Source: Latrodectus hesperus
Taxonomy: Eukaryota; Arthropoda; Arachnida; Araneae; Theridiidae
DNA length: 64,000 bases
Assembly (NCBI GenBank): GCA_037975125.1
Contig: CM075860.1
Span: forward strand, 38,973,391 to 39,037,390
Reading direction: 5' to 3'
The translations under genes and the position numbers were made by a program. Numbering within the stretch: position 1 is the stretch's first letter; the number at the start of each line of letters is the position of its first letter. Under the pieces are notes generated by a model. The model ran no database searches. It saw nothing but the letters and a program-made list of their open reading frames with translations, and had not been told where the DNA came from. Of this stretch, positions 26,601 through 37,900 are shown piece after piece.

Positions 26601-28111
26601 TTAATTTATTTAAATTGAAAAAGGCACTTTTTATTTGAATTCAACTCTTAACCTGTTTCATTTTAATTGTGTAGAATTATATTTGTGTTTATTAAATTTT
26701 GCTGGTTTATATTTATTTATAACTTTGTGTTTACACTTATTTATGTAGCTTCCAAGTTCTTTCAGCTGGCAAGCTCTTAAAGACAGATTCCGTGATATTG
26801 GTAAGTGGACAATTTAAATGTTGATCTGAATAAATGTAGGTGATAGTTATACATTTTTTCTATTCATTCATTAGTCAGTTTTCTTATGTCTTCTCTTAAA
26901 TCTGTGAGCTCAAAGAAATCCATTTTTATTATTTTGACATTAAGTTTTTTAAATTTACTATAAAATATTTAATGGTAAAATAATGATAGTTTTTAATTTA
27001 TATTTATTTATTTTTTACAGCTGTTTTAGAATACATTTCATTTTAATTGTTGTACATTAAATATATTTTTTTTTATTTTTAAATTTCTATAGGTGAAGTA
27101 AGGTTTGCTGAATTGAAAGGGCCAGGTAATGCTATTATACGTTTTGCCTCTGTTCCAGATGCTCAACGAGCAGTTGGTATCCTTTAATTTTAATTATCAT
27201 TTTATGTATTTCTCATGCAATATGAACTTCATCAACATTCTAAATTTTGTATTTTCTTTATGGAATTTATAGATTTAAGTGTAACTGGAAGAAAGTTACC
27301 AAAGTTCTTTGTCATTATTACCAATCTATATTTTTTTAAAGTTTTTTCCAAACAATTAGTTTGAGTAATTCTATAAACTTAACATTTCAGTTGCAACAGT
27401 ATTATGTGTCATGCAAGAATGACTTCATATAAATTTTACCCTTAAATAAGAACTATATTGTCAGTTATGTAGAGTGAAATGAAAATTCCCTTTTAAGTTG
27501 TACAGATCTCTCCTTTTATACAGTAATAGTTGAGTGAATTAAAAGTATGTGGCTAATCATTTCTTGTAGTTGATAAGTAATTCTGGAAAATATTACAATC
27601 ATAGCAAACAAGATTATACATTTATTAATTCAAAGATGGAAGTTCATTTGGCAGTGTTTCTTTCATAACTAAACAAAACTGATAATTATCTTTAAAAAAT
27701 GTTTAAAATTGCAAAAAGTTTTAGTTGTAAATACTTCTGTTTTGCTTCATATTGTGTTGTAAAGTTTTTTTTTAATTGAATGATTACTACTATATTTTAT
27801 CATAATAGTCTGTAATTAACATTATGGTTGTTTGAAGATAATTTAAAAAAAAAAAGTTGATTTGGTTCAAGAAATGAATCTCACCATTAGATAATAATGA
27901 GAACAAAATAATTTTTGATCATGTGCTCCATTCATGCTATAAAAGCACTTCTGTAGAGTTGAGTAAAAAGTCATTAAAATTCTTAATTTCCAATAAACAG
28001 TTTGGAAAACCTACAATTATTGTGTACAATAATAGTTTAACTAGAAAATTATTTTATATTAATGATTATTTTGTCAACTATAAGCTATTTTAAAATAGCT
28101 TTGTTATTTTC

Positions 28112-28173
<62 letters not shown>

Positions 28174-28630
28174 GGAAGTAACCAAAATTGAAAATTGGTA
28201 TTCAACACTTTTCTTTTATTTGTTAATTTTTTGGACAGTCCACTAGATAGTAAGGAAAGAAATAGTTTACTAGTTGACCTGAAATTGCAGTGCAAAATGT
28301 ATGTACCTTTAGTATTGAGTCTTGTGCTTTTTGTTTTGGTACTATATTAACATTAAGTCAAACATTTTTTTCTTATCACAGTTTTGCAGATTATGTTCCA
28401 TTTATTCATATTGCATAAATGTATTACTTTTTATATTTTTGATTACTAAAATGAATATTTAATGTTTTTACATTTTATTAATGAGCATTTGCAGACTTAT
28501 GAAATGATATTCAATCCTTAATTTATTATGTTCTGTTGTTGATAAATTAGTAATTTCTTTAACTGAGATTCTAGATCTAATGAATGGCTACAGAATGGAT
28601 GGTAGAGCCATACAAGTCCGCTTTTACTAA
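5171..28630 (+). CDS. HNRNPM/MYEF2: hnRNP M / MYEF2-like RNA-binding protein, spliced, 5'-partial
   Basis: Ten exons: 5171-5359, 6275-6428, 7049-7098, 8644-8689, 8804-8863, 13709-13756, 22002-22366, 26749-26800, 27093-27176, 28575-28630. All are bounded by AG/GT with matching phases and give 367 residues plus TAA. Visible order: Arg/Gly-rich linker (1-57); RRM2 (about 58-131) with RNP2 VFISNL and RNP1 KGHGTAEY; a linker with HGIGKGLG and a Gly/Met/Ser-rich stretch (about 183-290); RRM3 (about 299-367) with RNP2 VLLGNL and an RNP1 region GPGNAIIRF. AISMFNGQ in RRM2 and WQALKDRF in RRM3 match vertebrate hnRNP M closely. Known for the family: nuclear pre-mRNA binding and splicing control, and in Drosophila (Rumpelstiltskin) nanos mRNA localisation. 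RRM1 and the start codon are not in the window; the first exon seen begins after an acceptor. The linker is far shorter than the repeat-rich linker of vertebrate HNRNPM, nearer MYEF2/Rump. Family assignment is secure; which vertebrate paralogue it is closest to is not. Confidence 0.93.
6275..6428 (+). CDS. HNRNPM/MYEF2: hnRNP M-like exon 2 (core of RRM2)
   Basis: The exon starts after TTTCCAG and ends before GTATCC (51 codons plus 1 nt). It encodes the RRM2 body: LDYKVTEKKLEEIF (alpha1), the GKSKGHGTAEYEN RNP1 segment and the LEAVQAI helix, aligned with hnRNP M. The open frame runs on into the intron for a short way, but the phase-1 join to the next exon restores the conserved AISMFNGQ. Confidence 0.93.
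7049..7098 (+). CDS. HNRNPM/MYEF2: hnRNP M-like exon 3 (end of RRM2)
   Basis: A 50-nt exon after TTTTCTAAG and before GTAAGT. Joined in phase it gives SMFNGQRLYARIMNVRM, matching the last helix and strand of hnRNP M RRM2. Confidence 0.92.
7528..7800 (-). repeat. tRNA-derived SINE
   Basis: On the minus strand a tRNA-like head starts near 7800: A box TGGCTGAGTGG and B box GGTTCGAATC (B box complement at about 7734-7744). An unrelated body follows down to about 7528. The head resembles tRNA-Leu/Ser (GGCTGAGTGGTTT). Two open frames overlapping it, 7448-7804 plus and 7657-7869 minus, are accidental. It lies in the intron between hnRNP M-like exons 3 and 4. Confidence 0.8.
8644..8689 (+). CDS. HNRNPM/MYEF2: hnRNP M-like exon 4 (linker)
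   Basis: A 46-nt exon after TTTTGCAG, before GTACAT. It reads DKFAEDGDALPSKLP, matching the DERALPKGDFFPP-type segment after RRM2 in hnRNP M. The donor is less canonical than the others. A duplicated intronic segment flanks exons 4 and 5. Confidence 0.85.
8804..8863 (+). CDS. HNRNPM/MYEF2: hnRNP M-like exon 5 (HGIGKGLG linker)
   Basis: A 60-nt exon after TTTTTATAG, before GTAGGT. It reads GLHGIGKGLGINGQPMQFN, corresponding to the hnRNP M motif LPHGLGGIGMGLGPGGQP. Confidence 0.9.
10576..10600. repeat. Small perfect hairpin
   Basis: CCCAAGATG (10576-10584) and CATCTTGGG (10592-10600) pair perfectly with a 7-nt loop. It is intronic and its function is unknown. Confidence 0.8.
11205..11390 (+). 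repeat. Degenerate tRNA-derived SINE
   Basis: A box TTAGCCTAATGG at 11215-11226 and a decayed B box TTTCAAATCCC at 11260-11270 lie 45 nt apart, as in a tRNA head. A roughly 100-bp body follows. The 90-residue open frame spanning it has no recognisable product. Confidence 0.6.
13709..13756 (+). CDS. HNRNPM/MYEF2: hnRNP M-like exon 6 (Gly/Met linker)
   Basis: A 48-nt exon after CAATTTCAG, before GTAAGA. It reads NATPAGSFGFGMGMP, and the phases fit exons 5 and 7. A short low-complexity exon like this is the least constrained of the set. It is in frame and 48 nt long, so it could be skipped without shifting the frame. Confidence 0.82.
14070..14815 (-). mobile_element. Non-LTR retrotransposon 3' fragment with RNase H domain
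   Basis: Minus strand 14809-14405 encodes most of an RNase H domain: GEVAAVQLAL (catalytic Glu), FFIDSQATI (Asp), WIPTHCGITGNDAADKLA (last Asp). The first catalytic strand is missing, so the copy is 5'-truncated. After a frameshift, 14345-14160 continues with FHLKTGHDYLQKHL and a CPFCG-x-DHLYTC zinc-knuckle-like tail. This domain order (RT, RNase H, TGH…CxxC tail) is that of jockey/I-type LINEs in arthropods. It lies inside the 8.2-kb intron after exon 6. Confidence 0.85.
15709..15742. repeat. Near-perfect 34-bp palindrome
   Basis: Two 16-bp arms, TTAAAATTTATGAATT and its exact complement, with a 2-nt centre. It is intronic and AT-rich. Confidence 0.8.
16472..16566. repeat. Nested fold-back sequence
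   Basis: Outer arms 16472-16491 and 16547-16566 match at about 18 of 20 positions. Inside, AGCAATTAGTTG (16504-16515) pairs with CAACTGATTGCT (16523-16534) at 11 of 12. It could be a decayed small MITE. Confidence 0.6.
17522..17608. repeat. (TA)n microsatellite
   Basis: A nearly pure TA tract of about 87 bp with one register break at about 17573. Confidence 0.95.
22002..22366 (+). CDS. HNRNPM/MYEF2: hnRNP M-like exon 7 (Gly/Met/Ser-rich domain, start of RRM3)
   Basis: A 365-nt exon after TTCCTTCCAG, before GTAGGT. It encodes about 100 residues rich in Gly, Met and Ser (repeated GMG, GSGMG, MSSG), then GGGRGFRDGFDRA and DTVLLGN, the first strand of RRM3. A second acceptor-like TTTCAG lies 29 nt upstream but would shift the frame into an early TAG, so 22002 is the coding start. 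The Met/Gly-rich region matches the disordered linker of hnRNP M family proteins. Confidence 0.92.
22367..26748 (+). other. Intron between exons 7 and 8
   Basis: A 4.4-kb intron. The stretch 23380-24250 is less AT-rich, and on the minus strand a short readable run (AHEILEEFMQQYLFYLLAHP, about 23998-23939) hints at a decayed element, not identified. The rest shows nothing. Confidence 0.5.
26749..26800 (+). CDS. HNRNPM/MYEF2: hnRNP M-like exon 8 (RRM3 alpha1)
   Basis: A 52-nt exon after TTATGTAG, before GTAAGT. It reads LPSSFSWQALKDRFRDI, the NLPFDFTWKMLKDKF segment of hnRNP M RRM3. Confidence 0.93.
27093..27176 (+). CDS. HNRNPM/MYEF2: hnRNP M-like exon 9 (RRM3 beta2-beta3)
   Basis: An 84-nt exon after TTTCTATAG, before GTATCC. 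It contains GEVRFAELKGPGNAIIRFA, with the RNP1-equivalent strand, and ends DAQRAV. It ends in phase 1 with G, so any downstream acceptor followed by AT restores an Asp codon. That matters for the alternative terminal-exon candidates. Confidence 0.93.
28114..28171. repeat. (TA)n microsatellite
   Basis: A pure TA tract of about 58 bp in the last hnRNP M-like intron. It creates an artificial Tyr-Ile open frame on the minus strand. Confidence 0.95.
28575..28630 (+). CDS. HNRNPM/MYEF2: hnRNP M-like terminal coding exon
   Basis: Starts after GATTCTAG and ends at TAA (28628-28630). It reads LMNGYRMDGRAIQVRFY, the last helix and strand of RRM3, so the protein ends at the domain edge as in hnRNP M. 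Confidence 0.93.
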
Positions 28631-29060
28631 GCCTGTATCATCTCTATCACTTCATATAACATTTCATGTAAAACTGTTCATTACAACTCAATTTATGATA
28701 AAAACACGTTTTAATCTTTCATCACATACTCAAATAAATATTTAATTTGGTCAGTGTTTTTCATCTAGATTTGTTAAGGAAAAGAAACATTATTGCATTG
28801 TAAACACATTATCTTCATTAAAATTACATCTGCATTTCATTTGACCATGACCAAATATTTTTTTTATCCTGTGATGTGTTACATTTCTTTAAAATTAAAA
28901 ATATTGAACTAAATTAATTTTGTTTCCAAACTGTTAAGTCCTAAGGTGTGGTGAAAAGATTATAATTTCAAGTAAATGTGGACAGTTTTATTTAGCAGAA
29001 AAATGTCTTGTGTATTATTGCCTTAGAAATTCAATAAAAGAAATGTAACTTGCTTTTGCT
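28631..29060 (+). other. Probable 3' UTR of the hnRNP M-like gene
   Basis: AT-rich sequence follows the TAA stop. AATAAA hexamers at 28733-28738 and 29033-29038 are the nearest candidate polyadenylation signals. Which one is used, if either, cannot be told from sequence. Confidence 0.5.
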
Positions 29061-29995
29061 GTTGTGTCTAAACTTTGAAGTAAATGCAGGTATTTTGACA
29101 CAGAAATACAATAAAAAATATTTCAACTGATTTAAATTTTTAGATTTCATGTAATTTTTTATTGTTGGAACATTTTTCTCAAAAAAATTTTTTGATTTTT
29201 TTAAGTAATGTGAATTATTTGAAAAAAAAAACAAAAACTTTTACAATGTTTGTTTAATTTGAGTTATTTGCTAATGACTAAAGTAAAAAAAAATTCTGTT
29301 CTTATTTTGGTTGAGAAAAGTTTTATTTCCTACAATCATCTTTAACTAAATAATCACCTTAAATTTCCCAGCAAATTTTCCTTATTTAATTTTAAAAATA
29401 TTTTTATGAAAGATCTTTCACTTATATTTTTAATATTGAGTAGGAAATTCCAAAACTTTATCATTCAATCATGATTTGATGAACACAAAAATGAAATTAA
29501 ATAGAGAAGAGGAGAAAAAAAGCTGTATCTGCCAAAAGTAATTCATTTTTGAGAAAAAATGGGTTTACTTAATAGTTTTTATAATTGCATCTTATTTTCT
29601 AGCATTAAGTTATGGATTCTGGAAATTTTGTTTCTCTTTGATTTTTTTAATGATCTGCAGATGAAGCAATTAAATAGCCAGGTAAGATTCTAAAAAAGTG
29701 GTGCAATACAACAGTATTACTCATCAGATTTCTCAAGTCATTCAACTGGAAATATTTGGAGAAGTGAATGTGTAATGTTTAAAATGATAGGAAAAATGGG
29801 TCGCTCTAGTTGTTTCCATATCATCCAACTGACATTTGGTCTGTTTTCACATAAATGTTATTAATTTTTTTAAATATCTCAACATTCAAATAACATAAAT
29901 GTAGGCAGCTGTATCTTATATATTTTATACAATGCTTACAGTCATGTATATGCCTCATTTTCTGTTGTGGAATTTGTTGCAATTGCTGTTTACAG

Positions 29996-30051
29996 ATAGT
30001 AAGGACTCACCTGCTCATAAAGATGACTTTTCTAATCTTGGTTGGACTTAA
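29996..30051 (+). CDS. Candidate alternative terminal exon of the hnRNP M-like gene
   Basis: A pyrimidine-rich acceptor (TTGCTGTTTACAG) precedes a short open stretch that ends in TAA. Spliced from exon 9 in phase it would read D-SKDSPAHKDDFSNLGWT and stop, replacing the last part of RRM3. The composition looks coding-like against its surroundings, but no homologue is recognised and there is no transcript evidence. It may be chance. Confidence 0.2.
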
Positions 30052-31297
30052 AATTTACTTCGAAGTTTCAAATATATTGCTGATAAGAGAATATGAACAG
30101 TCTGAGTTGGTTATGTTGAAATGTTACCCATCTTGAAAAATATTTCATTTGTCCAAAACAAAATTCCTAATCCTGATGTGATATTTCTTATATTTTTTCT
30201 GTTAAATGCTATTTCTTATATTTATAATTTATCATAAAAGTAAACACCTGTCATCCAAAAAAGGTTTTTACTTCATAAGAAATTGTTCATCATATTGAAT
30301 ATTTTTTGGCACCTTATCGAATTAAGCTAATGTTACCATTTATAACAAGACGATTTTATTCATTGCCATCTTTTTCTTTATTTAAATTTATTAAATTGTA
30401 AGCTATTACATTTTAATAAGCTTCATACTGTAATGTGTATAGATTGATCAATGCATAACTAATATTTGTGATAAAGACTCAATACAACTAGATAAGATTT
30501 TAGATTTGTTCCAAGAAAATCAGAATCATATTAAACGGAATCATAATAGAAAAACCAAAGATAGAATTTTTTTCAATAGTAAATTATTGTCTAACAATGT
30601 AGTTAATTAGATATATTGGGAATATGGATGTAAATTGTAGTTTAGAAAGAGTTTGAAAATAAAAAATATCTGGAATAGCTTTCATTAAATAATAGAAAAA
30701 GAAGAAAAATATTAGATAGGAAAACTTAGTATAAGTAATAATTGTAATCTGATTAAAAGTATTTCAAAGGAGATGGTTTTGTGCATCTTCTTATAATTAA
30801 TAAATTGAAAAAATTTTATGAAGATAAAAATTCTAAAATTATCCATAATTGTATTATTTAATAATGCAAGGAATTTTAATTATTCAAATGAAATCTTTTC
30901 TATTGTAGTTGTATAGTCATTGAATGCTTTTGAGGAAATTAAATTCATTTCTTAATTTAAAATTTTCGTAAATTTTTACTATTTTGTAAAAATATTCTTA
31001 AAAAATCTAAGATTTACATAATGATATACACTATGAAAAAAATTAATTTATACCTCCTGAAAAAATTTATTTCTTGAAAACTCATGGAATTTGACTCTTA
31101 GATATCTGTATGAACTCTATCTGAACACAATCAGGCTTTAAGCAAACCTAAATCCCACCCTGGTCTAATTTCTAAATGTTTATGGTTTAAAATTTGTGTT
31201 CATGTAACATCGAATATTAAAAGTGCCATAAATAAGTCTCTTAATCTGTGTTTCAGTTTTCTTTTTAAAAAATCAAGGTATGCACACTTAAAGTATA

Positions 31298-31766
31298 TTT
31301 ATTTATCACCGGATGATTATAGAGAATAAACATAGATATTCTTAACCTTTGTGCCCTTTTTGACAGACAATAACTACACATTTAAACAGGCTAAAAACAT
31401 TACAACCAAAACATAAGAACAATCCTGTGTAATACATTATTAAATTCTTAAGTATAAAATAAGCAAAAAGCCTATAAAACTATAAAATATAACAATAAAC
31501 CTCAATGAATTGAATGACTGACAATGCAATATTTAGATTAAAAAAGATACAGTACACACATTTCTCTGAATATAATACAAAAATACTAGATCAAAATAAC
31601 TGCATTGATTCTCATCACAAAACTTAACAGCACCCTGACCTGCAGGGATACACTGAACACAAATTGTAGTTTTCAAGTACATCCAGAAATATACATACAT
31701 ATATATATGTACACATAGATAAACATTCTTTTTTAACATAAACAACTAAAAATATCCAGATCAATA
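31298..31766 (-). other. Probable 3' UTR of the F-box gene
   Basis: This is the sequence downstream of the TGA on the minus strand. A minus-strand AATAAA occurs at 31303-31298, inside GATAAATAAA. An open frame at 31533-31745 here is low complexity and has no recognisable product. The two host genes are convergent, about 3.1 kb stop to stop. Confidence 0.4.
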
Positions 31767-31913
31767 TCACAATGAAAAGAAACTGAGAAAGGCTTGTGGG
31801 GGTACAGGAATGTACAGCTGAGCAGGATTCACCAAATTGCCACCTGTCTCATTAACGTACTCCACTGCATTGGGAATACTGCGACTTAGATCTAAGCAAG
31901 GATGACCATATGA
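31767..31913 (-). CDS. FBXO25/FBXO32: FBXO25/32-like terminal coding exon
   Basis: A 147-nt exon (48 codons plus TGA at 31769-31767) after TTTTTGCAG. It begins SYGHPCLDLS, keeping the GHPC motif, and ends PPQAFLSFFSL, like the C-terminal SPQDFINLFKF of FBXO32, which in vertebrates is a class I PDZ-ligand-like tail. Confidence 0.94.
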   Translation of the reverse strand, partial: SYGHPCLDLSRSIPNAVEYVNETGGNLVNPAQLYIPVPPQAFLSFFSL

Positions 31914-34900
31914 CTGCAAAAATGAAGACAATGTTATAATAGTAATATTTCAAATATTTTTTGATTACACTATTAAGAAATTTTTAAAAACATGTTGAGA
32001 CGAAATAATATGTCTAGTACTTCAAACTAGACAACTTCAATTGGTTTCATTTCTAAATATCTGGAAATGGTAAAAATTCCCCCCTCCCACACACACACAC
32101 ATTTGTAGCTGAAATTCATGGGAAGCAAATTTGCAGACAATTGTTGAAGGAGTGCTAAAAGAACCAGGGTAATAATTAAAACTTTTAATCTTTTATCTAA
32201 ATTGGAAATTCAAAAGATTATTACAAAGGAAATAAAAATTAAAATATTTCTTTTAATTAAATCTGTTATTGCTTCACATTGTTACTCTATGGAAATTATG
32301 CTAGCATTTTTAAAAAATTAACTATCACCCATTTAAAATTTTTGAGTTATTTCACTAACTCTCCATTAAAGTATTATAATGTGATCAATAAAAATACAAA
32401 AAATGATATTCATAAATGTTCCAAAAATTATTTTAAAAAAATTTTTATTTTCACTGCTACTTTAAGAAAGGACAAGAATATATTTATGTAACAGTACATT
32501 TTCTCATTTATATAATATTTTATATAGTTTTCTGACAAAGCAAATTTATTTCTATTTCAATATGAAAAAATTATTCTTTGTATTAATATTCAAGAATGTT
32601 CTCTAACAAAAGTAGTACTGAAATATTAATATGGAAATGAAACATTCTTTCAAAAATTGTAAAGTTGGAAAATAGATTTTAAAGAATATTTACTTAACGA
32701 TGATTTAATTTGTACATTAATTAATCATAAATATATTAAATATAAAGATTTACCTTCCAAAATAAACAGCGACAATAACGGCACAAAAATAAGCTCTCTG
32801 CATATTCTTCTTTGAGACCATGTTTCCTAAAATTTTCCAAATTCATTATGAAGTGTAAAATTAAATTAAAAAATGATTTTTTCATGGAAACAAGCTTATA
32901 AAAATCATTTTTCTACAAAATATTAGAATAGCACCTTCTCAAATAAAATAATATTGAAAAATTATAAAATTGATTTAATGCGTTTGCTGCTTGTCTCATT
33001 GGAAATAGTTTTTTTTTTTTATTTCAGTAATAAATGAAGCAGAATGTTTTTCATGTTATGTAAGAAAATTAATTTAAAGGACTAAGATATTTAGCAATTG
33101 ATGGTTTGGAAGCACATAACGTTTAAAAACAAAATTAATTTATAACTAAAATAAAGAGATTAATTCCGGTCACACATACAAAGATTGAAAATCACAAGTT
33201 TTCTAAAATAAACACCTTTATATACTGCTTTCAAATATTCGCAATTCTGAATTAATGCATTCGTAAAATTTATATCAGTCCAAAACATTATAAACTCCTG
33301 ATATTTTTTCTTCTAATATTTTTTGTTAGAAAATATCACCTATTTTATTTTTGAAAATCCCAATGAACAATTGAGAATTTCTATATTTAATTTTTTAAAA
33401 TAGTAAAATTATCAATTATAAAATAGTTCTATGGCACAAAATATTTAAGTGCTGGACTAGTGATGACAAATCAAGTACCTAATTTATTAAAATGTGTAAA
33501 TGTCTATAGTCATTGTATAACAAGTCCTAAAATTATAAGCAAGATGCTCAGTTTTAAAAAAATAGCTTCATAGAAAAAGTCTAAATTATTGAAACCTTCG
33601 AAATTATTATTATGATTCCATTAAACTCAGTTTTTTAACTGATCCATAAGTGATAAAATTTTCCTCATTTAATAAAGAAAATGTCACTTATGGGAAGCAA
33701 CCACTTTTCGCTTTCCCTACATATAATCAACCTTTAATAAAATGAGATTTTCATGAACAATTGGATATCAAAATTAAGGCCACGTGTCATTAATATAGTA
33801 TCAAAACATTGGTAATATAATTAACGAAGATGTATTTGATTCTGGTGTTCATGCTAAGAACAAATGTCAATTATATTCGAATAGAAAAAAGCAACCTATA
33901 ATAGTGGGGTAAAAAACTTATCTATGAAATTGACGATTTCAAATCAAAAGTATTTGTATGATGTAAGCACCAGACAATTTTGAAATTAAACATGCGTCTG
34001 AATTTCCTTGAAGCAAAAATGAGCAAAAGCTTTTAGTGTTAATAAACAAATTAAAAGAATAAAATTAATGCACAACTCAAGAAATATATATAGATTAAGA
34101 ATATAGCTCAGAAATATAGTTACTGAGCAATTAAACAAGTGAAATATAGATATGTATTGGTTAGATAGTTTGTATAAATGAATTTATGAAATGCATCATA
34201 TTTTTTATTAAATAATGATTGCAAGAAAAGGAGAGCAATTATTTAAATTAAATTTTATGTAAACAAAATGTACTTGTTTTTTAATATTCAAATATATATT
34301 TGCTTTAGATATTCATTTATTGTAAAAGTAGTTTCGTTTAATGCTTTGAAAAAAATCTCTAATCAAAAATTTTCAAGTGTATTTTTTTTCCCAATTTGAA
34401 AAATATGTAAATATATTTGGCTAAAAACAATGTATAGAATATTAATTTCATATGTTAAATATACGTGTGAAATTAATGTTCTACCTATAAATGTTAATTC
34501 GAATATAAATATTGGCACTTCTGGAAAAATATAACGTAACATTTTTTTATTTATTTATTTTGTTAAAGATTTTGTACAAATTTTTTACAATTAGATTAAA
34601 TATAATTTGCTTCTTAAGCTAAATTTTTAATGCAATCACTCTGTTTATTAAATATTTCAATTATGAATTGCGATTAATTTTTCGATTAAAAACAAAGATT
34701 AAGGGCAATTAAATTTTAAGCAAAGTAAATTACGATTGACTCGGCAATAAATTTCTCACATAGAATCATGCATTAGCTTACACTTTAACCAACCGAAGTT
34801 CTTTTAGTAGATTTTTGTACATTTTCCAAAGCAATCATACATTATGGAAAATCAGCAATGATAATTTCTTGCTAACTATGAATGAGGATCCTTTGTTTCT

Positions 34901-37900
34901 AATTAGTGTGAAACATTTTTAACACAAAAAATTTAAACTTTAAAAAAAGCAAATTTTTTATTCAAATCGTAAAATAAGATAGCAAAATTATATATTTATT
35001 ATAAAATCTAAAAACAGTTTAAATAAATAATTTTAATGTTAAAAATAATTATCTGGAGGTAATAAAACCAAAGTTTTAAAATTTTCAGTTGATAAAATAA
35101 TTTTCGTTCCGTTCCGTTTCTGTTGTTTATAACAAATCTTTGATCAGAAATAATTAACTTTTTAGTAGAATGATCATTTGTATACAAAATTTATTAATAA
35201 TGTTTACTATATATATCTTGTGCTTTTTAAACTTTATTAAGTATATATCGATATTTAATCTATAAATAATTCTTTGATGGTGTGATTCTTAATACATAAT
35301 TAATATATGAATTCCACATTTTATCGTTTCTTTTCTATTGTTATTATACTTCAGTATATTTGCTGCTGTGTTGTTAATTATGACGCTTGGACAAACCAAG
35401 CTCGCTATACCGTTAGCTTTGCGAATTTAAATCATAGTCTTTTGTTTAACCAGAGCACCACAAATGTGAAGGTACGACTTTACTCTAAACTCCTCCGATA
35501 GATGGCCCCACCAGAGAATCCACCCCCTCAATTTTGACATTGATCTGAAGAGGGAGGAAATTTTCTTCAGATCATTACCCTCATGGTAACTGCTCAGCGA
35601 CCGACCACAGGATCTTCGATGCCACAGATTTAATAAGCATGTACACGGATGGTCTTTAGCGGCACTGGGAATCGAACTCCGCCCTTCCGAACGAAGTCCG
35701 ATTCCATAACCACGCAAGAGAATCAAAAGTATGAAATATATATAATTCATCATTTTATAATTAATATGTCAATAATTACTGCGTTCATTTTTCCCAACTA
35801 GCATATCTATTGCACTCTGGAATTTAATTTAACATGTGCTGCTTGATTATTACCTGCGAAGTTGGTGGAAAACAAGTTGCCAGTCCGTTTTAGAATTCGC
35901 AGACTTCAGTTTGCTGTTGTCCAGCACAATTCTTATCTGCTCCCTGGTGAAATGAAATTTGCAGAGCTCCCTCCAAATGTGCTGTTCATCCAATAGGAAC
36001 TTCATGTCATCACAAGCCTGGGACGAATTCATCAAATCTTTGTAATCACTCAACCTAAGCAATATTTCGCGTAAAATTGCTGCCGGCATATCTGTCAGTC
36101 TGTAGGAGCCGTCTTCCATGGGCTAAATAATTGAAAGAGCATAAGTAACTATTAAATGCAAATGCATTTGGCAATTTAAAATATTTTTGCTATACTAAAT
36201 TCATTAATATAATTATTATTAAACATAAAGGTGAACCTTCATTGAATTTTTTTAAAGAAAGTTTGGCACAAATGCTGTATAATCCAGGATGCCAAACTCT
36301 GAGTTGGGTCATTTTTTTGGCGTATTTTCTTGTTCATCTGGCAAACGGTTTTTATTACATCATACAGATAGAAACCTAAAAGAACTATAAACAAAATTCA
36401 ATTTTGGCAACCTTAGTATTTATGTCATCGCGAGGCGTCACAATACGTCATCTTGGCAACATTTCTTCGTCGCCTAAAAAATTCAGAATTTGGCATCCTG
36501 GATTATAAGGCATCTGTGCCAAAATAATTATAAAGTGACCAAAAAAAATGTTTAAAAGATACAACAATGGAAAGGTTCATGACATTCATTATCAGGCTAG
36601 TAATATGTAAATCAGTACTGTTTAAAAAAGCTTTTTTTAATAATATATGTGGAAGTCATTAACAGTCTTAAATAGAAAAGATATTACTGATAAAGATTAA
36701 GAATACAGCCAATGTGTCTGTGGCCTTATATTATTTCCGTTTCAAGATGCCCTCCAAAAACCGGATTGTATGAGTTTATCATGAATAGTTTCAATGTAAC
36801 ATAACTTGAGATTTCGTTATTTTACATAACTTTAAACCGTAGAATTGCTATTTCAATAATATGTAGATCTGCATGCATGTCCATGTCTGCTGACTTCTAC
36901 CTATATTTGTCCAGTTATACAATATTTCATCAACAAATGAAGGTTTTGCTGTCTAAAGAAAGAAAAAAAAATCTATGACTGCTGTTTACAATTGCCGAAC
37001 TCGCCTTGTTTTAGACGCTTGCTTTAACATTGCCAGCTCCTTAAAAAAATGTTACTCGATTTCCATTTAATTTGTTATTATTGTCTCCAATAAATTGATT
37101 AGTCTCAGATGCTGGTAAATCATTTTACTGTACCGTTTTTAAATCATTTTTCTGAAGAAAAAATGAGTAAATTATTACAGCTAATATAAATATGGAACAA
37201 TTCTTCAGCTTGGGAAGTCTCGAGTCTAGAAAATTTTGAATAAAGAGCGAAGGATTTTTCATTCCTGCTGTGCTTATAATTTTCTGGGTTTTATATTGTT
37301 TCTCTCTTTCCTAGGGATATTTGAATGTGGCTTGTTACATATGAAAGGATCCTTTCAGCATGATAAAAGATTGACAGTAACTGTTAGCCAATCAATTGTA
37401 TCATATTAAAAGGAGCAATTTAAGATTACTGCATTCCAAATAATATATATTCTCTTATTTTTTAAAAAACAGGGTGTACAATGGAAAAAAATTACTTTTC
37501 AAAAGCTTTATACGTCTGAATGGAAATTGAAAATTAATAAACCGTATAAAATTGAAGTGAAGTTAACTGCTCTCACTTAGTTTTGTTATATTTTTTTAAT
37601 TAAATGAAAATTTAATTTTCATATTTAGAATTCACTAATAAAATTATAACAACTAATTATAAAATATAAAAAATGTCACACAAAATATGGGTGTGAGAAT
37701 TTTCATATTTAAAAAGTTAGAATTCCTATTTAAAATTAAAATGTGTTTACTAATATTTTGATATATTTTATTTTTCGGTCAAAAATGCTTTAAGTAGTAA
37801 TTATATTGAAAAGAATCCAGAGTCTTATTACGTACTTACCTCCTTTATTTGTATGTCCCTCGCAAACTGACATATTCTGTCAATTGTTTTCAGATGTTGC

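Noticed and set aside
28113..28295. Open frames of repeated Tyr-Ile (also 53022-53288 and 53978-54250)
   Set aside because: They are translations of (TA)n microsatellites.
36117..36122. ATG at 36119 as the start of a short 89-residue F-box protein
   Set aside because: An acceptor lies just upstream, and the phase joins it to a clearly homologous upstream exon, so this Met is internal.
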